64,000 bases of DNA from Pseudo-nitzschia pungens (Eukaryota; Bacillariophyta; Bacillariophyceae; Bacillariales; Bacillariaceae). The stretch covers positions 2,108,001-2,172,000 of the forward strand of contig CM074764.1 of the NCBI GenBank assembly GCA_037355855.1, written 5' to 3'. The notes beneath the pieces are model-generated. The model made no database searches, had not been told where the DNA came from, and worked only from the letters and a program-made list of their open reading frames with translations. The translations under genes were made by a program, and so were the position numbers. Of the stretch, positions 53,877-64,000 are shown in pieces; the stretch's first letter is position 1, and each line of letters opens with the position of its first letter.

Positions 53877-56800
53877 TCATTCAGCAATGCCGGTGTTGTC
53901 TGATTCCTCTCGTTGTACAGGACAAGCGGAGTAGAGGCTCTCGTAGGTAGTATATGTCATAGAATTATTCCTCTTTTCAAAGAATTCGAGCCATTGCAAT
54001 CGATTGTGAACAACCAACCACCGACCATTGTTTACTGGTTCCGCATTCTCGTCCAGTTCAGGAACAACTGCCAGTTCCGAAAGAATAGTGTCAGTGTTAA
54101 ATAAATATAAAGTATTGTCGAGATAGCCACTTTTTACAAAGCGAGATGATGTAGACCTTGGATCCTCTTCAAACTTTCTGACAACCGCGTAGATGCCATC
54201 TGAATCAACATCGTATCCATTCACAGCCGATGTGGGTTGTTTCAAATCTTTCACATGCAGAAAACACAGCATTTGACAGGGGATTTCAGTGTTGTCATCG
54301 ACTGCAAACATTGCCCAGTCAAACCATACACTGTTCACTTGGCCTGAATCAGACCTGTATGAGGGGTGACATCGGAACAGGTAGTTGACGCGATTCACAG
54401 AATCCCATCTGTTGTGTTTGGTGAACCCAAATATGCTGGATGTGTCATTCAGCAAAGGAAGGACAGAGTTGCAAACAAAATCTAGTACAATTGATGAATG
54501 AAATGGTTTGTTGTAGTTCCGTTCTCTGATCCATCGCATCGAACTTTTGGTTCCATCCTGAAAAATGGTGAAACGGGCACCATACTGGGATGGCCTGCGG
54601 GATATGACTTTAGGATCACCACCCACTTTCTTCAACTTGTAATGAGAGGTTGCGAGTCGAAGGAGAGATGCTTCTTCTTTCCGACGGGTTGTCTGATGGA
54701 CTAAGGTTGCGGCATTTTGTTGAGTATTTTTGGACGGTGCTTTTATTTCTGTCTTGTGGTGACTTTCACTGTATGCAGAATCGAAACCTAATGTTGGACC
54801 CCACAGACTGATGTACTTCGGAATGTGAAAGTAGAGGTGATTTTTGATCAGTTTTGTTCCCATTCCCTTCCGAAGGCAGGTGCCATTGATAGAGTTGAGG
54901 AAATGAATGATGGTTTTGGGAAGATTTTTGATGGACTTTGTGGTTGGACGGCCGTGTTTGAGAAATTCTTCCATAGAGATGATTTGTTCGATGACATCAA
55001 TGTGCTTCTTCACAAATGAGGTGTCCCTCAAAACGTCAACGCCGGATTCAGAAACCAATGTTAGAAGAATCAAAATCAGCATACCACTGTAATTGTGCCC
55101 CTCTTTTTTGGTGACAGACAGAAGATTGGAGCTGAATTTAGTTCTGGGAAAGTCACGATCCGACTGCCTTGAGAGAAGGGCTCCATATTTTTGAGAGACA
55201 TGCCCGATTGTATTTACTGTGGAAACACCGGTCATTAGATGATCTGCATACGGGCATGGTATTGAACCCTTCATCAGTTGCTCCAGGGATTCTACCTCTC
55301 GTTTGGCACACCCCAGCTGGTGCATGTGGAGGCATTCACCAGGGGAGGCTAAGTGGATGTTGTTTACATTGGTACCAAAGTTGAGACTGTGGAATGCATT
55401 TCTGATTTGGTGGTGAGAAATATTGTTGAAATATTCCTTGGTGGTAGTGTCATCTGAGTCTAGAAATGTATGAAAATCTGATGGGACCCAAAGAGAGGCT
55501 GTTTGTTGTGCTGATGGAATATTTATGTCCTTGGTGGAACAGTTACAGTGTCGGCAAAGCTTTTGTACACCACCCGACCGGGATCCATATTTGCCACATA
55601 ATTTATCATGCAGTTCTGTGTCACCGATGACATAGGCTATTGCAAATTTCATTTTGACTTGCCACAATTGGCCGGCGTAAGGGAGAAAATCCCATTGGAT
55701 GCCTTCATGGGTGGACTCACATGCTTCTTTGAAAGATCGGAGAGCCACTTCTAGGGCATTATGGAGGTTTTGGATTGATTCTTTCGAGGATGGTTTTCTT
55801 GAATGGTGGATGCTCTCCAAATCTGAGTCGGGATGAAAATAGATTGTTGTCCATGCTTCCGGCCTTTTCCTTGTTTTGATGTTGAATATGCCTAGGGTCA
55901 TGTTCAGTGGAGTCAGTGATAGTCTTCCGTGCGCATCCAAGCTAATTCCATCCATGTAAAAAATGATGGGAACAAGGATTTCAGAATTTTCTTCTATGCA
56001 GAGGGATCTCCAGGAATCCGACCACCATGATCCATGGTGCAACTCAGGTGATGGGACAGGAATCAGTTCGAACCGGGAAATGCTCTGGTGACAAGGGGGT
56101 ATTGCTGTTGGGGAATGACAAATTTTCTTCCAACATTAAATCTGGGTTCAACAGAAGGGAATACAAAGCATCCAGAAAAGGACGGACATATATTTGAGCA
56201 GGTTTGTTGTCGGGAAGCCAATTCACAATTTTGGGCTCAAATTTTGGTTCCGACGCTATGCCAAGATTTTTTTTAATTTCTTGAAAAATGGCGTCACGTT
56301 TTCTTGTTGGTGTAACCTTGAAATCGAAACCGGGAAGATTGTTGCTGTCTTTCGCCCAATTGAAAATGGTTTGATAAGTGGAAAGAGGTAGCTTGTGCTG
56401 TGATATAATGTTGAGGAGGTTGATTTCGGCAATAAGTTCCGGACAGGGTGGGAACAGAGTGCGATTCCGGAATGTTTCCTCTCTTTCGTTTATGGAAATG
56501 GTGGTGCTTTTCATGATTTTGGAATCAGATATTTCGGTGTCAGAACTGGCATCAAAATGGTCCGAGGCATCAACATCAGAATCGATAGCATTCATTTGTT
56601 CCTCGTTTTCAGCCATATGCGATTCGATTGCCTGTCTGTCCATGGGTGGGATGAGTACATTGGCGATTACTTGAGGATTGAGTGAGGTATGGATAGAAGT
56701 TGTTGCGGCGGTGTCATTTGGGGCAAGGGAGGGGGGGATTTGTGGTCCATTCTGTGTCATTGTCAGTCCATACTGTGATGGTGTGTGTCAGACCAAAGGG

Positions 56801-57072
56801 AGGGTGACTTCTTCTTTCGCAGAAGAAATAAAATCCATAAGTTTGTTCACATGATAATAAGTTTGGCAATCATTGTTGGACTTCAAGTGAAATGAAAGTC
56901 CTCTACAGACATATCCGTAGGTGTGAAAGTGACTCGATTCTTGTTTGTATCCCTTGAAGGATTGCTGTGATTTTCTTTTTCTTGCAGAGGCAATGCAGTT
57001 GTGACAAAAAAATGTCTTGGGTATTCTGGGCTCATTGGCAAAGTGCCTTGGGTCGGAGGAAGCTTTCGGCAT
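53877..57072 (-). pseudogene. Zinc-finger transposase-like protein (CACTA/Plavaka-like), two breaks
   Basis: Minus strand from ATG 57072. Residues 1-95 (MPKASSDPRHF, CHNCIASAR, GLSFHLKSNNDC) form a C2HC-type finger. TGA at 56788 is an Arg (CGA) codon in the copy at 63139. About 240 residues of acidic linker and helical region follow (56760-56044), then a 1-nt frame change near 56043, then a 721-residue core. In the core: IIFYMDGISLDAHGR (candidate catalytic Asp), GDTELHDKLCGKYGSR, KLCRHCNC, and ECLHMHQLGCAKREVESL. These features recall CACTA/Plavaka-type transposases, with an Asp strand, a Cys pair and an H-x-x-x-G segment. Intact length ~1060 residues. It sits next to the B end, as expected for the element's own transposase. 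The family call rests on pattern recognition only. Confidence 0.7.
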
Positions 57073-57189
57073 GGTGAAAATAAAATAAATTGAAATAATT
57101 GTTTGTTGTGATGCGAAGGGAGGATTCTTAGCTGGGGTACCGGTATGTTAGGTGACACCACTGAAAAAAAAGTTTTACAATGGTGCGCG

Positions 57190-57488
57190 ATGTAACTGTT
57201 GTGTGATTGAAGATGATCTGATTAAAAATTATTTGTTATATTGAGTCAAATGTGTCAAATGTGTAGAATGGAATGAAAAGGGGACGAGGGACTGAATATC
57301 AGGGTCTAGATCAGAACATTTTCCAGAAACCGATGCGGGGATGGAGAAAAAAAAGAAATAAGGTTGAGAATAATGGAAAAAAGGTTGTGAAATAAAAAAT
57401 TGGGGTCGTGTTTTTTTTAGACAAGTCGCGATCGGGTCGCGATCCGGTCGCGATTGGTCGCGATGGGTCGCGAACCAGTTTTCGGACG
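57190..57488. repeat. B end of the giant element
   Basis: GGTCGCGA motifs at 57435, 57446, 57456 and 57466, with AGTCGCGA at 57424, spaced 10-11 bp, then TIR 57465-57488. The whole 300 bp matches the other B ends closely. The transposase start codon is ~400 bp inside the end, so this region probably also carries its promoter. Confidence 0.92.
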
Positions 57489-57756
57489 AAGGAAACAGAA
57501 GAGCATCCACAAGAGCAATATCCGGGAGAATCAGAAAAGGATCCCCCATGTCTATAAGGAAGGAGACTATGTCACCTTGGAAAGGAAGGGCATTATTCCA
57601 AAACTATCCTTCCCACGACAAGGACCTTACAAGGTGCTCAAGGCCCATGATATTGGAACTGTAACTATTGAAACTGCTCCCTTTGTAACCGACCGGGTTA
57701 ATATTAGGAGAGTCCATCCCTATTATTGCAGGGATAGCACTAAACTGGAGAAGTAA
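57489..57756 (+). pseudogene. Ty3/gypsy Pol C-terminal fragment
   Basis: Plus-strand frame RKQKSIHKSNIRENQKR, VYKEGDYVTLERKG, GPYKVLKAHDIGTVTIETAP and NIRRVHPYY, typical of the integrase C-terminal (SH3-like) end of gypsy Pol. It starts exactly at the giant element's B end, so the transposon, or a recombinant of it, lies in an older gypsy copy of which no other part is seen in the window. Confidence 0.85.
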
Positions 57757-58418
57757 CTAAATGTAACAGTACCATGGAGGAGTATGCCGTGCACCAGAAT
57801 ACAGTCACGAGTACACACAGGACTGGATTAAGGATAAGGATAAAAGAAAACAATCGGTGAGCCGATAGAATCGCCGATTGCCAGAGAGCTCTTAGAATTG
57901 TAGCAGGTAGACTAACTGATAGAGCTCACAATTTGCATATCACTACTACTTTCTAATCACTAGTAGACCCGGGGTATGGCACTAATACTACTACTAGAGT
58001 AGTAGTAATACTATTACTAGTAGTAGTCCTATTGTTAGTACTAATACCTAGTACTGAGTTGGCCCATCATGTTGTGGTTTCTCTACTATGGAAGTGTAGA
58101 CAGTTGTCTTAGCATGTTTTTTTTTGTTGAAATAGTGAGCAAACAGTGGATTACAGGGGATTTTGTGAAGCTTTCAGAGAGGCGACTGACAGAATTTTCC
58201 TTACGGTAGACATGAGTCCTGTCTTTAAAATAAATAATGAGTCCCGTCTTTAAAATAATGCAATGAAGGTTGCGCACCTCGTGTTAAAATACGGAGAAAA
58301 AAACTACTGTTTATACAATGTTAGGAGGGTCTGGAGTGCAACCGATACTGTACTCAAAGAGGCCAAAAAACGTTCCCATACAGGATTAAATTAGACGTAC
58401 TTTTAGCCGCACCGCAGG
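57757..58418. other. Non-coding junction between gypsy fragment and member 3
   Basis: Contains TACTACTAG runs (57940-58050) and two ATGAGTCCYGTCTTTAAAAT copies (58210-58255). It may include part of the gypsy fragment's 3' LTR, but no second LTR is available for comparison. Confidence 0.4.
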
Positions 58419-59325
58419 GGGGACAGCAAGCAACAGCAACGCGTCGATAATACAAACGCGTCGATAATACAGGGGAGGACAGCAAGCAGCAGCAACGCGT
58501 CGATAATACAGCAGGGGGGACAGCAAGCAGCAGCAAGCAGCGACGTGTCGGTAATACATGGGGGACAGCAAGCAGATAGAGGTGCTGAGTGAATGAGCCA
58601 ATCCAAAAAATCGATTTTCCAGTACAAATTGTACAGGGATTTATGTAGAAAAAAAATCTAACACAGGGTGGACAGCGAGCTGCAGCAGCAAGGCGTCGAT
58701 AACACAAGGGGGGACAGCAAGCAGCAACGCGTCGATAATACAGGGGGGACAGCAAGCAGCAACCAACGCGTCGATATTACAGGGGGGACAGCAAGCAGCA
58801 ACACGTCGGTAATACGGGGGGGACAGCAAGCAGCAACCAACGCGTCGATATTACAGGGGGGACAGCAAGCAGCAAGCAGCAACCAACGCGTCGACAATAC
58901 AGGGGGGACAGCAAGCAGCAACCAACGCGTCGACAATACAGGGGGGACAGCAAGCAGCATCGAACGCGTCGAAAATACAGGGGGGACAGCAAGCAGCAGC
59001 AACGCGTCAATAATACAGGGGGGACAGCAAGCAGCAACCAACGCGTCGATAATACAAACGCGTCGATAATACAGGGGGGACAGCAAGCAGCAGCAACGCG
59101 TCGACAATACAGGGGGGGACAGCAAGCAACAGCAACGCGTCGATAATACAAACAGCAACGCGTCGATAATACAAACAGCAACGCGTCGATAATACAAACA
59201 GCAACGCGTCGATAATACAGGGGGGACAACAAGCAGCAACCAACGCGTCGATAATAAGAAGGGGGGACAGCAAGCAGCAGCAAGCAGCAACGCGTCGATA
59301 ATACAAACGCGTTGATAATACATGA
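58419..59325. repeat. ACGCGTCGATAATACAG minisatellite of member 3
   Basis: Reverse complement of 32452-33395, nearly base for base. GTACAAATTGTAC spacer at 58590-58670. Confidence 0.95.
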
Positions 59326-60770
59326 GAATATTGTTAAAGAACTATCGCCGTCTTTCCTCGTCGTTCCCCTCTTCAGCAATCGTATCGGTCGTTCCCCTCT
59401 TCAACAATAGTATCGGTCGTTCCCCTCTTGAGCGATCGTATCGGTCGTTCCCCTCTTCAGCAATCGTATCGGTCGTTCCCCTCTTCAACAATCGTATCGG
59501 TCGTTCCCCCTTTGCAACAACCGAAAATAGATCGATCCGTCCCTCCGTTTTACAACAACCGAAAATCGTAGCGGTATTGCGATCGATCAGTCGCTCTTTT
59601 CTGCAACAACCAACAACGAAAAAACAAGAAAAAACAACAACAAACTCCTGTTAGAAGCGATTGTACCGCCGTCGGCCCTATCTGGAGCGATCGTACGTAC
59701 CCTCGTCGTCCCTGTCAGAAGCGATCGTAGCGATCGTACCCTCGTCGTCCCTGTCAGAAGCGATCGTAGCGATCGTACCCTCGTCGTCCCCGTCCGAAGC
59801 GAAGACGAAATAAAATAAAAAACAACGACAAACTGTTAGTACCCTCGTCATCCCCGTTGAAGCGATCGTACCCCCCTCGCCCCTCTCTGGAGCGATTGTA
59901 CCCCCGTCGGCCCTCTCTGGAGCGATTGTACCTTCGTCGTCCTCGTCGTCACTCTCCGCACCGATCGGTTGTGATTTTCGTCTTCGTTGTTTTCAATATC
60001 AGTACGTCGTATATCTGGGTAAGCCAGGTAGTTCCAGGACTTCAACACACCCGACCTCCGTGATATGAATCAGACAACAGAGCAGAAAGCAAGAGCGGCC
60101 GTTCTCAAGCTCCCCACAGCATGTGTGTCTTTTTCAAAAGAGATGGTCCCGGTGCCTGATGGCTAGGTTAAACTGGACCGGCCAGAATATTCCGATGCAT
60201 GAAATGAAACGAAAATGAAAATGAAAATTATGACACATCCTCCACGAGGGAGATGTGGGGCGGAACAAAATTCACTGCGATGATGCACATAATGTACGTA
60301 GGAAACAGTACTGTTTGTACAGGCTGACTGGAAAAAATGACAGCAATGTACGTAGATTACAGTACTAAGTCTACAGTCTTAGTAAAAGAAAAAATGACAT
60401 GTCTGCATACATACCTAGTAGTACGTATGTATGTATAGGCAGGGGATGTGTAGGTTTCCAGTACTGTGTATACTGTACGTAGGGTACTGGTAGAAATCTT
60501 TTGGCGGGAAGTGGTGGAGGTAGAGGTACGGTAACTTACTGTTGGTACATATTATACAGGATGAGCCTTCCCCGAAATGGTAGTAGCATTATAAGATAGA
60601 GAGAACATCATTAAAGCAGTAGTAGACAGTAATAGTGGTACCACTGGATGTAACTAATGTGGTGTCGTTGGTTCGAGTACCATGGTGGAAATGTATTTTG
60701 CTACATCACGATGCGATAGCAATATTTTTGCTGCGAAGCACATGTCAGAATAAGTGAGCTATTCAGTTAT
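59326..60770. other. 28-bp array, GATCG arrays and conserved block of member 3
   Basis: Counterpart of 31016-32440 in reverse. No gene. The region at 60000-60060 reads CTGGGTAAGCCAGGTAGTTC as in the other copies. Confidence 0.8.
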
Positions 60771-61635
60771 TCAATGGTGACATCCATACTATTGGTGATT
60801 TTTGAATACTTCTTTTTGAATTCTCTTGCTCATGCATAGGATGAGGAATATTCACACCGGAATCATACAACTATTGGACAGATTCATTCAGATATTTGAT
60901 TTGGTACTTTTTTCTAGTGAATTCCGCAGTAGTGGAACAAATATTAATTATTCAGTGGTGACACCCATACCATTGGTGATTTTTGAATACTTCTTTTTGA
61001 ATACTCTTGCCCATGCATAGGATGAGGAATATTCACACTGGAATCACACAAAGATTGACCAGATTCATTCAGATATGTGATTTGCTACTTTTTTCTAGTA
61101 AATTTTCCAGTAGTTAACCAAATACTAATTATTCAGTGGTGACACCCAAATTATTGGTGATTTTTGAATACTTCTTTTTGCATACTCTTGCCCATGCACA
61201 GTATGAGGAATATTCACACTGGAATCACACAAAGATTGACCAGATTCATTCAGATATGTGATTTGCTACTTTTTTCTAGTAAATTTTCCAGTAGTTAAAC
61301 AAATATTAATTATTCAGTGGTGACACCCAAATTATTGGTGATTTTTGAATACTTCTTTTTGAATACTCTTGCCCATGCACAGGATGAGAAATATTCACAC
61401 TGGAATCACACAAACATTGGCCAGATTCATTCAGATATGTGATTTGGTACTTTTTTCTAGTAAATTCCACAGTACTGGGCCAAATAGTAATTATTCAGTG
61501 GTGACATCCAAATTATTGGTGATTTTTGAATACTTCTTTTTGAATACTCTTGCCCATGCATAGGATGAGGAATATTCACACTGGAATCACACAAAGATTG
61601 GCCAGATTCATTCAGATATTTGATTTGATGGTATA
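60771..61635. repeat. 181-bp satellite, five units, inverted
   Basis: GTGATTTTTGAATACTTC begins at 60795, 60976, 61157, 61338 and 61519, all 181 apart. Confidence 0.97.
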
Positions 61636-62640
61636 TTCACTGAGGTAGTACTATTCTTGCTGCTTGTAGTAGTAGTACAGTTATACACTGCTGCTACATA
61701 CTACTGCAGTGCGTAGGTAGTAGTACATAAGAGGTAGTCCAAAATTATGGCGCAGCGGGGCTGGCTCTCTGTGGTTTAGGTGGCGCACGATATCACCATC
61801 ATCAGCTTTCTACTGGTTTCTACTATTACTTCAGTACGGTACATACTACTAGTAGTAACTCTACTGCTATCATGTAGAAGAAATCAATTCTCGGCAAACA
61901 CATGCATGACAGAAAATGCATGTGTCGTAAATCTTACTTCACATAATTTTGGGTTGGAACGGAACAAGAAAGACGGCAACTGAAATATGATGAGATGGAA
62001 ATGGTAAGTGAACCACATCAAGGTTGGAGGAGGTATTAATCATGGATTTGGATTCGTCTAACTGTGCATCATTGACTTGCCTGCTTGCTCCTGATAGGGA
62101 GGCGACCGCAACTGCTGATGAAATAGGATGCAACAGCAAATGAAATATAATGCAACGGTGAGTGAAGCACATCAAGATCTGGGGTATTGATAATGGATTT
62201 CAATTATTCTAATTCTGCATTGAGTTGCCTGCTTGGTACTGATAGGGAAGAATCAACTTTAATGCGACGGGGCAACTGAAAAATGATGCGACGGGGCAAC
62301 TGACACATATCGCAACTCAAAAATGATGGGATCGCAACTGACAAAATGATGCGATTGCAACTGATGAAATATGATGCGATGTGATCGCAACTCAAATATG
62401 ATGCGATCGCAACTCAAACAATATGATGCGATCCCAACTGAAATATGATGCGATCGCAACTGAGGAAATATGATGATGCGATCGCAACTGACATATAATG
62501 CGATCGCAACTCAAATATGATGCAATCGCAACTGAGGAAATATGATGATGCGATATGATGCGATCGCAACTGAGGAAATATGATGGGATTGGAACTGAAA
62601 TATGATCCGATCGCAACTGAAATATGATGGGATCACAACT
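61636..62640. repeat. Spacer and GCGATCGC array of member 3
   Basis: Reverse-complement counterpart of 27845-28885. The array spans about 62270-62640. Confidence 0.85.
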
Positions 62641-63138
62641 CAAATATGATATAGGAAGTAAATTTGTGTGGTGGTGGGAACAAGAAAAAATGAATTGAGA
62701 ATAAAATTGTTACTATAAATTCTAAAATTTTTTTGAAAGATTGACTGCGTCCGAAAACTGTTTCGCGACCCATCGCGACCAATCGCGACCCGATCGCGAC
62801 CGGATCGCGACTTGTCTAAAAAAAACACGACCCCAATTTTTTATTTCACAACCTTTTTTCCATTATTCTCAACCACATTTCTCCCTTTTCTCAACTCCCC
62901 CAACGTGTCGACGGAAATGTTCTGTTCTAGACCCTGACATTCAGTCCCTCTTCACACTTTCATTCCATTTTACACATTTGACACACTTGACTCAACACAA
63001 CAAATAATTTTTAATCCAATTTACTTCAATCAAACCAAAGGGTTACGTCGTGCACCTTTGTGAACTTTTTTTTTCAGTGGTGTCACATCACATACCGGTA
63101 CCCCAGCTAAGAATCGCATCACAAAAACACACACCACC

Positions 63139-63681
63139 ATGCCGAAAGCTTCGTCGGACCCAAGGCACTTTGCCAATGAGCCCAGAATACCCAAGACATT
63201 CCATTGTCGCAACTGCATTGCCTCCGGAAGAAGTAGAAAATCAAAATCCTTCAAGGGATACAAACAAGAATCGAGCCACTTTCACACCTACCGATATGTC
63301 TGTAGAGGACTTTCATTTCACTTGAAGTCCAACATTGATTGCCGAACTTATTATGTTAAGAACGATCTTATGGATTTTATTTCTTCTGCGAAAGCAGAAG
63401 TCACCCTCCCTTCAGTTCGACACCCCCACCATCACAGCAAGCAGCAGCAACGCGTCGACAATACAGGGAGAGCAGGGGACAGCAAGCAGCAACCATGCGT
63501 CGATAATACAGGGGGGACAGCAAGCAGCAAGCAGCAGGAACGCGTCGATAATACAGGGGGGGACAGCAAGCAGCAACGCGTCGATAATACACCAGGGGAG
63601 ACAGCAAGCAGCAGCAAGCAGCGACGTGTCGACGTGTCGATAATACAGGGGGGACAGCAAGCAGATAGAGGTGCTGAGTGA
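63139..63681 (+). pseudogene. Transposase N-terminal module of member 4 joined to minisatellite
   Basis: MPKASSDPRHF at 63139, finger residues CRNCIASGR ... LSFHLKSNIDC, then EVTLPSVRHP, where CGA (Arg) stands at the position of TGA 56788 in the giant copy. CACCATCACAG is the last shared word, and the minisatellite follows. The frame stays open to 63681 through repeat-encoded SKQQQRVDNTG-like peptide. Confidence 0.85.
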
Positions 63682-64000
63682 ATGAGCCAATCAAAAAAAT
63701 CGATTTTCCAGTACAAATTGTACAGGGATTTATGTAGAAAAAAAATCTAACACAGCAGCAACAAGGCGTCAATACAAACAGTCAATACAAACAGCAACAC
63801 GTCAATAATACAGGGGGGACAGCAAGCAGCAGCAACGCGTCGATAATACAGGGGGGGGGACAGCAAGCAGCAGCAAGCAGCAATGCGTCAATAATACAGG
63901 GGGGGACAGCAAGCAGCAACGCGTCGATAATACAAACAGCAACGCGTCGATAATACAAACGCGTCGATAATACAGGGGGGACAGCAAGCAGCAAGCAGCA
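63428..64000. repeat. ACGCGTCGATAATACAG minisatellite of member 4
   Basis: Same modules as the other three copies. GTACAAATTGTAC spacer at about 63690-63755. Continues past the window. Confidence 0.95.

Larger units (their letters stand above)
17950..57488. mobile_element. Giant composite DNA transposon (A end to B end), nested by four other insertions
   Basis: An A-type end at 17950 and a B-type end at 57488 carry the same TIR (CGTCCGAAAACTGG...) as the two smaller family members. Removing the copia element, the gypsy element and one family member nested in it leaves about 14.9 kb. In order this holds an AT-rich A end, a ~45-bp minisatellite, a broken minus ORF, a 182-bp satellite, an acidic-repeat gene, a conserved ~510-bp block, the minisatellite again, a Cys-rich gene, the minisatellite, a transposase-like gene and the B end. 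The smaller members keep this block order, which supports one unit. The outer bases (TA before 17950, AA after 57488) are not a matching 2-bp duplication. The right flank is a gypsy pol fragment while the left flank is not. Recombination between two elements is therefore a real alternative. Confidence 0.6.
58419..62747 (-). mobile_element. Non-autonomous family member 3, truncated at both ends
   Basis: Inverted relative to member 1 and nearly identical to its 27747-33395 interval except for satellite copy number. Its B end is missing (sequence starts inside the minisatellite at ~58419). Its A end is interrupted at 62747 by the TIR of member 4. Contents in order are minisatellite, 28-bp and GATCG arrays, conserved block, satellite, spacer and GCGATCGC array. 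Confidence 0.9.
62748..64000 (-). mobile_element. Family member 4, B end only (runs off the window)
   Basis: The TIR starts at 62748 with one substitution (CTGTTTCGCG), followed by four TCGCGACC motifs at 10-11-bp spacing, the B-end region, the transposase N-terminal module and the minisatellite up to the last base. It is inserted in the A end of member 3. Confidence 0.9.

Noticed and set aside
19082..56790. TGA as a recoded sense codon
   Set aside because: The host-type gene at 8803-9960 ends in TGA, and a sister copy has CGA at one of the positions, so mutation is simpler.
17950..57488. A clean 2-bp target duplication for the giant element
   Set aside because: Flanking dinucleotides are TA and AA; reporting a duplication would need an assumed mutation.

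Overview
The window looks like nuclear DNA of a stramenopile, most likely a diatom. The visible host genes have few introns, the ubiquitin repeats are of stramenopile type, the Ty1/copia element resembles the diatom CoDi group, and two Ty3/gypsy elements have long polyproteins. No organism name can be fixed from sequence alone. Host genes occupy only about the first 17.5 kb: a 5'-truncated view of a secreted trypsin-like protease (1-187, minus), a phosducin/TXNDC9-like thioredoxin-fold protein (8803-9960, plus), a three-unit polyubiquitin with an intron after codon 2 (10709-11610, minus), and a divergent cyclophilin with a presequence (16298-17410, plus). Between them lie an intact gypsy element (2378-8172, 5-bp target duplication CTCGC), a 505-bp MITE (15261-15765, TA duplication) and several minisatellites.

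From 17950 to the right edge nearly everything is mobile DNA. The unifying signal is a family of DNA transposons with a 24-bp terminal inverted repeat starting CGTCCGAAAACTGG. One end ('A') carries a short inverted TCGCGACC/GGTCGCGA pair. The other end ('B') carries about five TCGCGACC motifs spaced 10-11 bp apart. Two complete 6.3-6.4 kb non-autonomous members (27306-33691 and 38872-45182) have 2-bp target duplications (TT and CA), and removing each restores the reading frame it interrupts. A third copy (58419-62747) is truncated, and a fourth starts at 62748 and runs off the window.

The most interesting inference is that an A end at 17950 and a B end at 57488 bound one giant coding member. 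Subtracting a copia element (18003-24135), a gypsy element (36140-48246, itself split by a family member) and another family member (27306-33691) leaves about 14.9 kb. In A-to-B order this holds a broken ORF (24886-25652, minus), an acidic-repeat protein gene (26865-35774, minus, split), a Cys-rich protein gene (50993-53126, plus) and a zinc-finger transposase-like gene (53877-57072, minus). The small non-coding members keep the same block order. Two of them also keep the transposase's first ~95 codons, joined directly to a minisatellite, so they look like internal-deletion derivatives in which satellites replaced the genes. The outer flanks of the giant unit do not give a clean target duplication, so the pairing of its two ends stays an inference.

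All seven in-frame nonsense codons I could place in otherwise alignable transposon frames are TGA, compatible with CGA-to-TGA change at CpG. This suggests methyl-CpG decay. The non-coding members carry 181-bp satellites (12, 9 and 5 units), locally organised as a three-monomer higher-order repeat, and the giant member carries an unrelated satellite of nearly the same period.
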